Source of the DNA: Planctomycetota bacterium
GTDB taxonomy: Bacteria > Planctomycetota > Phycisphaerae > WQYP01
DNA: 27,995 bases
Assembly (NCBI GenBank): GCA_021852225.1
Contig: JAJZOA010000172.1
Coordinates: 1-27,995 of the forward strand
Reading direction: 5' to 3'
The notes under the pieces were generated by a model. It saw nothing but the letters and a program-made list of their open reading frames with translations, was not told where the DNA came from and did not search any database. Below, piece by piece: positions 1 through 6,599 of this stretch. The translations under genes and the position numbers were made by a program. Within the stretch, counting starts at the first letter, position 1; each line of letters opens with the position of its first letter.

Positions 1-511
1 AAAGCAGCATAGTTCCCAGTGCCGCCAGAAAACCGCCCCCAATGTCCAGTGCATGCAGAAAGCCGAACGCTTTGCCCCGATCGTCCGCGTGTACAGCTTC
101 AACCATCATGCCCCGGCGGGGGGGGGAACGGAAATTTCTCGCCCACCAGCCGCCACAGAACAATGCCACGGCGGCCGCCGAGGTGGAAGCCAGTCCGGAA
201 AATGACAACAGTGGAATAAGGAGATTGCCGAACAGGGCGACTCGTTTTTGGCCGAACCGGTCGCCCAGCTTTCCGCCAATCAATGCAAAAATCGCCCCGG
301 GGCCATAAGCTATTGCGGTCGCCAAGGCGAACACCCACACTGGCTGATGCAGCACCAGTACCAGAAACAAAGGGAAAACCGCCAGTACCGATTGATAGCC
401 AAGGTCGGCAAAACAGGCGGAGAGCGAAATAAGCCAGACATCCTGAGTCAGCCAGTGCTGGCGCTTATCTTCCGCCGCCGAGGAACCGGACATGTTGATT
501 TCTGAAGGCAT
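1..511 (-). CDS. MFS transporter, N-terminal part (runs off the left edge)
   Basis: This is the first 170 codons of a major facilitator superfamily transporter; the rest lies beyond base 1. The reading frame starts at ATG 511 (MPSEINMSG) behind an AAGG ribosome site seven bases upstream. After about 25 polar residues come hydrophobic helices (VWLISLSACFADLGYQSV, then PLFLVLVLHQPVWVFALA). The classic MFS loop between helices 2 and 3 is present as GGKLGDRFGQKR, with the conserved Gly, Asp and basic residues. Further helices follow, and an Arg-rich loop (RSPPRRGMMVEA) resembles the drug or anion-proton antiporter type. It should sit in the inner membrane and move a small molecule with the proton gradient. 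The substrate cannot be told from this half. An alternative start is ATG 493. Confidence 0.85.
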   Translation of the reverse strand, partial: MPSEINMSGSSAAEDKRQHWLTQDVWLISLSACFADLGYQSVLAVFPLFLVLVLHQPVWVFALATAIAYGPGAIFALIGGKLGDRFGQKRVALFGNLLIPLLSFSGLASTSAAAVALFCGGWWARNFRSPPRRGMMVEAVHADDRGKAFGFLHALDIGGGFLAALGTMLL

Positions 512-877
512 GAGTAACCTTGTTTTAGACCGCCGTTCATGCCAGCAGGCTCCGAAGCCCATCGCAATTGCAGCCGTGCAAAATATTGCCGTCCGCATTC
601 TAAAGCCCCGGCCCGCTTCCCGACAACCCGATAACCGATGGCCGTCGACTCTGCCCCGTCATGTTTCTTGCGAACCATGGATTTTCCCGAGGGCGCGGAT
701 GTCCTCATTCGCTTCAAATCGCCGGTTGGGTGGCCCAGCTTAGTTCAAAAAGTCGTGAAGCGGGCAGTTGGCCAAATCCCGATTAACGGCGGCATCCCTT
801 GCAGGCGCTACATCAACCGCGGTCTTGGCAAAACCGGGCCGCCGCACCTATGATATTTATTGAAAGGGCCTACGGCT
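512..877. other. Divergent intergenic region, no gene seen
   Basis: This 366-base stretch separates the leftward transporter gene from the rightward trpB gene. Small open frames exist on both strands, but none has a good ribosome site or a recognisable protein. The only clear signal is a promoter-like pair just before trpB. I see no T-box, trp leader peptide or riboswitch core. Confidence 0.5.
825..854 (+). promoter_or_regulatory. Candidate sigma70-type promoter of trpB
   Basis: TTGGCA (825-830) and TATGAT (849-854) are separated by 18 bases. Both match the sigma70 consensus at five of six positions. Transcription would start near 861, leaving a leader of only about 17 bases before the chosen trpB start, with no room for an attenuator. 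Confidence 0.6.
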
Positions 878-2215
878 ATGACACAAACCGCATCTTCACC
901 ATCTTCCGCCATGAACCGCGCAGAGGCCGCAAGACGGCTTTCCTCGCGAACCATCGTGGACCCTGCTATCGGCAAAGCCTCCGGAAACGTGCCGGACTCA
1001 CTGGGGCATTTTGGACCCTATGGCGGGGCATATGTACCTGAAACACTCATGATTGCTGTGCAACAGCTAGCAGAGGAATATGAACGCGCCATTCGTGACC
1101 CGGAATTTCGCCGACAGTTTGAATATTACCTGCGCGAATTCGCCGGTCGGCCCACGCGGCTTTATTTCGCGAAACGACTGACCGAATATGCCGGTGGGGC
1201 AAAGATTTTTCTTAAGCGCGAAGACCTTGCCCACACCGGTGCCCATAAAATCAACAACACCATCGGCCAGGGATTGCTTACCGTTCGCATGGGTAAAAAG
1301 CGGATAATCGCCGAAACCGGAGCCGGGCAGCATGGTGTGGCCACCGCAACCGCGGCGGCGGCTTTCGGCATGTCCTGCGATGTGTACATGGGGTCCGAGG
1401 ATATCCGGCGCCAGGAACTGAATGTATTCCGAATGAGGCTGCTGGGCACGCGCGTGGTAAGTGTTGAATCCGGCTCGCGTACTCTTAAGGACGCCACCAA
1501 CGAAGCAATGCGCGACTGGATGGGTTCTGTTGAACATACCCATTACATCATCGGGTCTGTGGTCGGTCCGCACCCGTTTCCTCGCATAGTACGTGATTTT
1601 CAAAGTGTTATCGGTCAGGAAACTCGCGAACAGGCCATGAGCATGTTTGGCCGCCTGCCGGATTGCGTAGTGGCCTGCGTGGGCGGCGGTTCCAATGCGG
1701 CGGGCATGTTTTATCCATTCGTCAATGATACGCCCGTGCGGCTTGTTGGCGTGGAAGCGGGTGGCCGCGGCCGTGACCTGGGCCAGCATTCAGCCTCGCT
1801 TAGCATGGGCAATCCTGGCGTGCTTCACGGGTCGCTTTCCTATGTGCTGCAAGACCCGGACGGTCAGACCGCGGACGTGCACAGTATCAGCGCCGGACTT
1901 GATTACCCCGGCGTGGGGCCGGAACATGCCTATTGGAAAGATACCGGTCGCGTGCAATACACTTCCGTAACCGATGATGAAGCGCTGGCCGCATTTGAAC
2001 TTGTTGCCCAGCGCGAAGGCATTCTGCCGGCGCTGGAAAGCTCACATGCTGTTGCGGCGGCGGTTAAGCTGGCCGGCCAAATGGATTCGGACAAAATTCT
2101 TGTCATTAACCTTAGCGGTCGCGGTGACAAAGATGTCATGGAAGTTTCGCGGCTTATGGAAATAAAGGGGCGTGGCCAGGTTACGGGTTCAGGCGTCCAG
2201 AATAAACAATTATAG
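878..2215 (+). CDS. trpB: Tryptophan synthase beta chain
   Basis: The enzyme joins indole (normally from TrpA) to L-serine to make L-tryptophan, using pyridoxal phosphate. The 445-residue protein shows the family hallmarks: [11 protein letters not shown] near the start; [15 protein letters not shown], with the PLP-binding lysine at about residue 124; the catalytic Glu in [10 protein letters not shown] near 146; the phosphate-binding loop [10 protein letters not shown] near 267-276; and the C-terminal SGRGDKD. It is the ordinary TrpB1 type. ATG 878 was chosen because AAAGG lies upstream; an in-frame TTG at 860 is less likely. About 40 residues precede FGPYGG, longer than in most TrpB, so ATG 911 is another possible start. 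No trpA follows; the next gene encodes a lipoprotein 10 bases downstream. Confidence 0.96.
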   Translation: MTQTASSPSSAMNRAEAARRLSSRTIVDPAIGKASGNVPDSLGHFGPYGGAYVPETLMIAVQQLAEEYERAIRDPEFRRQFEYYLREFAGRPTRLYFAKRLTEYAGGAKIFLKREDLAHTGAHKINNTIGQGLLTVRMGKKRIIAETGAGQHGVATATAAAAFGMSCDVYMGSEDIRRQELNVFRMRLLGTRVVSVESGSRTLKDATNEAMRDWMGSVEHTHYIIGSVVGPHPFPRIVRDFQSVIGQETREQAMSMFGRLPDCVVACVGGGSNAAGMFYPFVNDTPVRLVGVEAGGRGRDLGQHSASLSMGNPGVLHGSLSYVLQDPDGQTADVHSISAGLDYPGVGPEHAYWKDTGRVQYTSVTDDEALAAFELVAQREGILPALESSHAVAAAVKLAGQMDSDKILVINLSGRGDKDVMEVSRLMEIKGRGQVTGSGVQNKQL

Positions 2216-2225
2216 GAAATTAGAT

Positions 2226-2699
2226 ATGCATTATAATCCATATTATCAATCTTTGAATCATCGGTCCGGGCGATCCTCGCGACGGGTGCCCGAGGGCGCT
2301 CGCGGACTGCTTGCGTTGATTCTTGGCATGCTGATGCTGATTGCCGGCTGCCAGACCCGGCCTCGCGGTCCAGGTACCGCCGTTCGCACGCCCGCGTTCG
2401 CCAATAATGGTGCCGAAACACTTTTCATGCAGCCGCCGCCCAAACCGGAAGTTGTAATTGGCCTGCCCAATCACCCTGGCCAGTCCGCCACCGTCACCAC
2501 TGTTCTGACTCCAGCCCGCCCCGTTGGAACCAGTTCCGCTGCGCCGGGGTATCCGCGACTGCCCACTACCACCAGTATTCATGAGGAAGTTCTTCCGCCG
2601 TCCACCGCGCCGGCGGTCTCGCCTGCGACAACCGCCCCCGCAGCCAGCTCGCCAGTTACTACCCAACAGGCCGCGAATGCCGCTTCAACCCAAAAATGA
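2226..2699 (+). CDS. Small Pro/Thr/Ala-rich lipoprotein of unknown function
   Basis: I do not recognise a family. The 157-residue product has a long basic N-terminus, a hydrophobic stretch (LLALILGMLMLIAG) and the lipobox LIAGC, with the lipidated Cys at residue 42. It should therefore be exported, cleaved and anchored by lipid. The mature part is low-complexity and rich in Pro, Thr, Ala and Ser, with no visible domain, like a disordered linker or wall-spanning tether. ATG 2226 was chosen because AGGA sits ten bases upstream, overlapping the trpB stop codon. An earlier in-frame start at 2172 would overlap trpB. The gene is probably co-transcribed with trpB, although no functional link is apparent. 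Confidence 0.7.
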   Translation: MHYNPYYQSLNHRSGRSSRRVPEGARGLLALILGMLMLIAGCQTRPRGPGTAVRTPAFANNGAETLFMQPPPKPEVVIGLPNHPGQSATVTTVLTPARPVGTSSAAPGYPRLPTTTSIHEEVLPPSTAPAVSPATTAPAASSPVTTQQAANAASTQK

Positions 2700-2820
2700 T
2701 TTTCCTGCGTGTGCCCTGCTCCACAGGCAAGCCGGCGCGGACGCCAGCATTTGCCGGTCGGCTCTGCGCCAAAGGGTGAGAATCAATATTTGGTTCAGGA
2801 TTGACGGCCATCCCACAATT

Positions 2821-2844
2821 GACAATTGACCGGTCCCAATTGTC
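2821..2844. repeat. Perfect inverted repeat next to the rpsD promoter
   Basis: GACAATTG (2821-2828) and CAATTGTC (2837-2844) are exact reverse complements with an 8-base spacer. The repeat ends three bases before the putative -35 box, where an operator would lie. There is no T-run, so a terminator is unlikely. Confidence 0.5.
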
Positions 2845-2847
2845 TAC

Positions 2848-2876
2848 TTGACCCTGCCTCCGACAAACAGTATTGT
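2848..2876 (+). promoter_or_regulatory. Candidate sigma70-type promoter of rpsD
   Basis: TTGACC (2848-2853) and TATTGT (2871-2876) are 17 bases apart, the optimal spacing. Transcription would begin near 2883, giving a leader of about 170 bases before rpsD. Confidence 0.6.
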
Positions 2877-2894
2877 AAATGGGCTATACATCCG

Positions 2895-3020
2895 CCGAGA
2901 AGGCCTCGGAAGACTGTTTTCTTCCGCTGGTACGCCGGCTTTGAAAGCGATCAGGCAATTTCCGCGATTGAATTCGTTGGAAATCTGTGCATGAGCTATC
3001 CGGAATGGGACATATTCCGG
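2895..3020 (+). promoter_or_regulatory. Hairpin-rich 5' leader of rpsD (possible S4 autoregulatory site)
   Basis: Four perfect short stems occur within 126 bases: CCGAG/CTCGG (2895-2909), GGAAGA/TCTTCC (2908-2925), ATTTCC/GGAAAT (2958-2984) and CCGGAAT/ATTCCGG (3000-3020). The first two overlap by two bases and so compete. In E. coli and Bacillus, S4 represses its own mRNA by binding a structured leader. Whether this leader does so is inference. Confidence 0.4.
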
Positions 3021-3056
3021 CGGACCATGCGTTGATCGACTCGAAAAGGAGTTTTC

Positions 3057-3653
3057 ATGTCCCGTTACCTTGGCCCCAAAGTCCGCCTTTCCCGTCGTCT
3101 TGGCGTCGCTATTGCCGATCTCCCCAAACACAATAAATCCGAATTTGTAGCCCCTGGAATGCATGGCTTTCGTGCCAAGCGGCTCTCGGAATATGGCATT
3201 CGTCTTCGCGAAAAGCAGCGTATGAAGGCCCATTACAGCGTCCTGGAAAAGCCCTTTCGCCGCTATATGGCCAGTGCCAAGCAGGCCAAGGGCAATACCG
3301 CCGTTACACTTCAGCAACTGCTGGAATGCCGACTGGATAACGTGGTACGCCGCCTGGGCGTCGTACGCTCCATCTGGGCGGCGCGGCAGCTTGTGGCGCA
3401 TGGTCAAGTGCTTGTAAATGGCAAAAAAGTGGATGTTGCAAGCTTTCAAACCACACCCGGAATGGTCGTCACATTCCGCGAAAAAATCCATAAACTTTTG
3501 CGCGAAAATATGGAAGGTCTGGCGGGCCATCAGTTGCCCGCGTGGCTGGAATTCAATCCGGCGCAAATGGAAGCCAAGGTACTTGTGCTGCCTAACCCGG
3601 AACAGATTCCGTTCCAGATTAATGCGAATCTGATTATTGAATTTTATCGTTAA
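3057..3653 (+). CDS. rpsD: 30S ribosomal protein S4
   Basis: S4 is a primary binder of 16S rRNA that nucleates assembly of the small subunit body and helps decoding accuracy. The 198-residue product is of usual length and begins MSRYLGPKVRLSRRLG. The S4 RNA-binding fold spans about residues 88-150 (RLDNVVRRLGVVRSIWAARQ followed by LVAHGQVLVNGKKVDV). The N-terminus lacks the four cysteines of zinc-binding S4 proteins, so this is the Cys-free form. It ends with the typical aromatic-basic tail IIEFYR. ATG 3057 follows AAAAGGAG at ideal distance. The gene stands alone, not in an rpsM-rpsK-rpoA cluster, with its own promoter, leader and terminator. Confidence 0.97.
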   Translation: MSRYLGPKVRLSRRLGVAIADLPKHNKSEFVAPGMHGFRAKRLSEYGIRLREKQRMKAHYSVLEKPFRRYMASAKQAKGNTAVTLQQLLECRLDNVVRRLGVVRSIWAARQLVAHGQVLVNGKKVDVASFQTTPGMVVTFREKIHKLLRENMEGLAGHQLPAWLEFNPAQMEAKVLVLPNPEQIPFQINANLIIEFYR

Positions 3654-3688
3654 TTTTTTTCGTCGCGTGAATTCCTTCGGAAAAATAC

Positions 3689-3720
3689 AAACGGCGTGCG
3701 GCTTGTCTGCACGCCGTTTT
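3689..3720 (+). terminator. Rho-independent terminator of rpsD
   Basis: A perfect 11-bp stem (AAACGGCGTGC, 3689-3699, with GCACGCCGTTT, 3709-3719) has a 9-base loop and ends in TTTT. It lies 36 bases after the rpsD stop codon. The A-rich left side means it could also work, less well, on the other strand. Confidence 0.85.
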
Positions 3721-3852
3721 CCGCTTTAACCGCCTGATCAGCAACAACCCACCGTATTCGACGTTTAAAGAAATGGCAGCCGTGTTGCCCCGAATGCGCG
3801 GCCACCGGTGAATTTATCTTGGGATCAGCCTGCGGGCTTTATGTGAGATTGC

Positions 3853-4833
3853 GTGAAGCGAACACTTGTCATCATCCTGAAATTTGCGGTCATGGCGGCC
3901 ATATTAGGCTTTGTATTTTTAAAATTGCACCGCGCCTGGCAGAATGTTGGATCCTATTCTGTGCACCTGGACTGGCGATACTGCTCCCTGATTCCGCTCT
4001 GTTTTGTGGGCATAATGGCCACCAACGCGCTTACGTGGCTCTGGCTTGCGCGGCGTATGGGTGACCGCGGAGCCAAGGTTCCGCTGCTTGGCGCTTATGT
4101 ATACAGTCAGGTTGGAAAATACGCGCCCGGCAAAGTTTTTCTGGTCATTATCCGTTTGGGCCGCACCCATCGCGCCGGCATGACACGGGAAGTCTGCCTG
4201 CTTTCTACCTTGCTGGAAAATGCCATGTACACGCTCTCCGGCGGCCTGGTGGGCGCGGTGACGCTGCTGGTTGCGGCTCGTGATCATCCCCTTTATATCG
4301 TCTGCTGCGTCGTGCTTATTACACTGCTGCTGGGCTTCTTTCACCCGCGCGTGTTTTTCACCGTTATTAACCTCGCACTTAAGTCCATGAAACGCGGCCC
4401 TATTCCACCAAATCGTCGCTTTGCGCTAAGCGATATGATTATCGCCGTGCTCCGATTTCTTCCATGCTGGGCGTTTGGCGGCATCGCCCTTTGGGCCTCG
4501 GTGCGTTCACTCCACCCGGTGCCAATGATTGATATCCTCAAACTTACAGGCGTGTTTGCACTTTCCGTTAGCCTCGGGATGTTCAGTCTTTTACCCAGCG
4601 GTCTTGGCGTGCGCGATGGCGTGCAGATGCTGTTTTTAGGACCACTATTGGGGATTCCCCAACTCGTGGTGGTGGCGGTGGCCATTTTGCGGGTCGTTCA
4701 AATTCTTGTGGAACTTTCATTGGCCGGTATCGGCGGCGTTGTCAACTCACGCACCACTGCCTCTTCCCATTCGCCCCCGACATCTGATCCGAATAACACC
4801 CCTGTCCAATCGCCAACACAACCAGTTCCCTGA
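3853..4833 (+). CDS. Lysylphosphatidylglycerol synthase-type integral membrane protein (flippase-like)
   Basis: The 326-residue protein is almost wholly hydrophobic with about eight membrane helices. It fits the LPG-synthase transmembrane family (the UPF0104/MprF N-terminal type). Family hallmarks are YVYSQVGKYAPGKVF near residues 82-96, where a polar Gln-x-x-Lys motif lies in the membrane, and the late LLPSGLGVRDGV near 249-260. Relatives flip lipids or lipid-linked sugars, or are membrane partners of glycosyltransferases. There is no catalytic lysyl-transfer domain, so this is the transport half alone. The C-terminal 35 residues are a Ser/Thr/Pro-rich tail. The start is GTG 3853 with only a weak ribosome site. 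The gene stands alone between the rpsD terminator and the convergent rsmB gene. The substrate is unknown. Confidence 0.75.
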   Translation: MKRTLVIILKFAVMAAILGFVFLKLHRAWQNVGSYSVHLDWRYCSLIPLCFVGIMATNALTWLWLARRMGDRGAKVPLLGAYVYSQVGKYAPGKVFLVIIRLGRTHRAGMTREVCLLSTLLENAMYTLSGGLVGAVTLLVAARDHPLYIVCCVVLITLLLGFFHPRVFFTVINLALKSMKRGPIPPNRRFALSDMIIAVLRFLPCWAFGGIALWASVRSLHPVPMIDILKLTGVFALSVSLGMFSLLPSGLGVRDGVQMLFLGPLLGIPQLVVVAVAILRVVQILVELSLAGIGGVVNSRTTASSHSPPTSDPNNTPVQSPTQPVP

Positions 4834-5008
4834 TTCAGCGCCGGCCCCGCCGTATAAAACAACGTGGCAAAAAAGAATGCGGAAAAATGATCGGGTCACG
4901 GCCGGAGGATTCGCTTGTGCAGCTCAATTTTCCAACGCGTGCTTTCGGCGGCCGCAGACTGCCGGGCACCTCGAATAATATCAATACAGTAGGATACTTT
5001 CACATTGT

Positions 5009-6385
5009 TTAAGTTCGCCGCAGGCCGCAGGCGTAGCCGCCATCGCAATTTTGCGAGGCTTGATCGGTGTGATTCGGCAGAGCGCGGAATTCTTCAACTC
5101 TCTGCCAGCTTTTGCCGGCGGCGGATATCAGGAATTCGTCGACCAGCAGGTTGTTTTCCGCCGGGTCCATGCTGCAGGTGCTGTAGACCAGTGCGCCGCC
5201 CGGAACGACCAGTTCCGCCGCCTGCTGCAATAATTTCAATTGAGCCTGCCGCATTGCCGGGACGTTTAGCGAAGGCCATCGCCAGCGAGCCTGCACTCGG
5301 CGCGCCAGAACTCCGGTGTTGGAACAGGGCACATCCACCAGAGCGGCATTAAATTTAGCTTTTTCGCCAAGCATGGCGGCATTGCGCGGTTCAATATTCA
5401 GGGCCTGCAACTGGCGGGCACGTTCTATAAGCTGATCAAGTTTGGAACCATCAATATCGCTGGCAATAATTTTTGCGTTCGGCAGCGCTCGTGAAAGCTG
5501 CATGGTTTTGGTTCCCAGGCCGGCGCATAAATCCAGAATTTGGTGGCTGCCCGACGGTTGCCGGGCCGTTGTCATCAGCAGTTTGGCCAGCATGCCCGCC
5601 GCTTTTCCGGCGGTGGGGTCCTGTGGAGATAGAAAGCCGATGGCGATTTCGTTAGCCAATGCTGGAGACCAGCCATGAATGGCCAGATAATATCCTTTTT
5701 GCTTATGCGCCAGCAGGCCGAGGCCCGGCGGCGGTGAATATTCCGGATCATCCGCCCGCAATGCGATAACCGGACGGGCGTTGTTGGCAATTAAAACGGG
5801 TAAAACCGCGGTGGAGTCCATCCAGGTGAAGATTGCCCGTACCAGCATCAGCGGATGGCTGGTGGCCAAGGCCAGGTGGCCGGGCAAATCTGTTTTTGGA
5901 TCGGGAAAAACCGGTTTTGCCAACCGCACCTGGCGGTGAAAATCCAGTGGAAATGCATTGGCGGCGAGGCTGCCACGGTCTTCAATTTCCACCAGCAGTC
6001 GTTGCGCCGCCCGCAGAACTGCGTTGATAAGCCCCCCCGCGCGAACCGCAGTTGGATAGTTGCGAGCGAGTTCAACGGTCGTATCAATTGCCGCATAGTC
6101 GGCAATGCCATCGCAAATTAGAAGTTGGTACATGCCGAGCAGTAAAAGTGTCTGAACATAGCCATCCAGCCGGTCAAAGGGTCTGTCCAGCAGCGCCTGG
6201 GACACGCATTGCAGCGTCGTACGCCATCGAATGACTCCATGAATAAGGTCGAAGGCCAAGGCCCGATCTCCGGGCTGGAACTTCTCCCATATTGGCGCGT
6301 CGTGCGGGGGGATAGTTGGCGGGGAGGCAAGTTTCCGCCAGGCAATCAATACTTCAACGGCTCGGCCGCGGGCAGTGGTTCGCAT
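5009..6385 (-). CDS. rsmB: 16S rRNA (cytosine-5) methyltransferase RsmB
   Basis: RsmB uses S-adenosylmethionine to methylate C967 (E. coli numbering) of 16S rRNA. From ATG 6385 the protein has 458 residues, close to the usual 430. An N-terminal NusB-like RNA-binding domain (about residues 5-135, with DRALAFDLIHGVIRW) is followed by a Rossmann methyltransferase domain. The SAM loop reads LDLCAGLGTKTMQLS instead of the common DACAAPGGKT. The two key cysteines are present: DVPCSNTGVLARR (Cys354, motif IV) and YSTCSMDPAENN (Cys404, the likely nucleophile, motif VI). The frame is open upstream to an alternative start at 6481, but that extra N-terminus looks non-coding. No strong ribosome site precedes ATG 6385. 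The 214 bases separating it from the upstream glycosidase gene hold no other gene I can see. Confidence 0.9.
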   Translation of the reverse strand: MRTTARGRAVEVLIAWRKLASPPTIPPHDAPIWEKFQPGDRALAFDLIHGVIRWRTTLQCVSQALLDRPFDRLDGYVQTLLLLGMYQLLICDGIADYAAIDTTVELARNYPTAVRAGGLINAVLRAAQRLLVEIEDRGSLAANAFPLDFHRQVRLAKPVFPDPKTDLPGHLALATSHPLMLVRAIFTWMDSTAVLPVLIANNARPVIALRADDPEYSPPPGLGLLAHKQKGYYLAIHGWSPALANEIAIGFLSPQDPTAGKAAGMLAKLLMTTARQPSGSHQILDLCAGLGTKTMQLSRALPNAKIIASDIDGSKLDQLIERARQLQALNIEPRNAAMLGEKAKFNAALVDVPCSNTGVLARRVQARWRWPSLNVPAMRQAQLKLLQQAAELVVPGGALVYSTCSMDPAENNLLVDEFLISAAGKSWQRVEEFRALPNHTDQASQNCDGGYACGLRRT

Positions 6386-6599
6386 GCCGCTATTGTAATG
6401 CAAAAAGCTCTTAAGTGGGTATGGCGCAGTGCAAATACGTATGTTTACGTAATGCCGATTGCCTGCGGATGAATGGCGCAATTTGTCCCGGCTTCAGCGG
6501 ACCACGGGTTTGCACCCGCTGCTGGAATCCCGGAACCGCACCGGATGAAAAATCGGTTTGAACGCGATCTGAAGGGCATTATAGAAGGCGTCCGCCTAT

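Larger units (their letters stand above)
2700..3056 (+). other. Intergenic region with promoter and structured rpsD leader
   Basis: No gene is seen in these 357 bases. They contain a perfect 8-bp inverted repeat at 2821-2844, a good promoter at 2848-2876 and a hairpin-rich leader from about 2883 to the rpsD start. These are listed separately. Confidence 0.55.

Noticed and set aside
512..877. Possible trp leader peptide or T-box before trpB
   Set aside because: No Trp-rich short frame with competing hairpins and no T-box core is seen, and the predicted leader is only about 17 bases long.
1067..1789. 240-codon open frame on the minus strand opposite trpB
   Set aside because: It is a shadow of the clear trpB frame in GC-rich DNA, with no ribosome site or family motif.
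2844..3566. 240-codon open frame on the minus strand opposite rpsD
   Set aside because: It is a shadow of rpsD, and the rpsD leader and promoter explain the upstream part.
6481..6599. GC-rich arms upstream of rsmB resembling a tRNA or small RNA
   Set aside because: No cloverleaf or consistent stem could be formed; it was treated as plain intergenic sequence.
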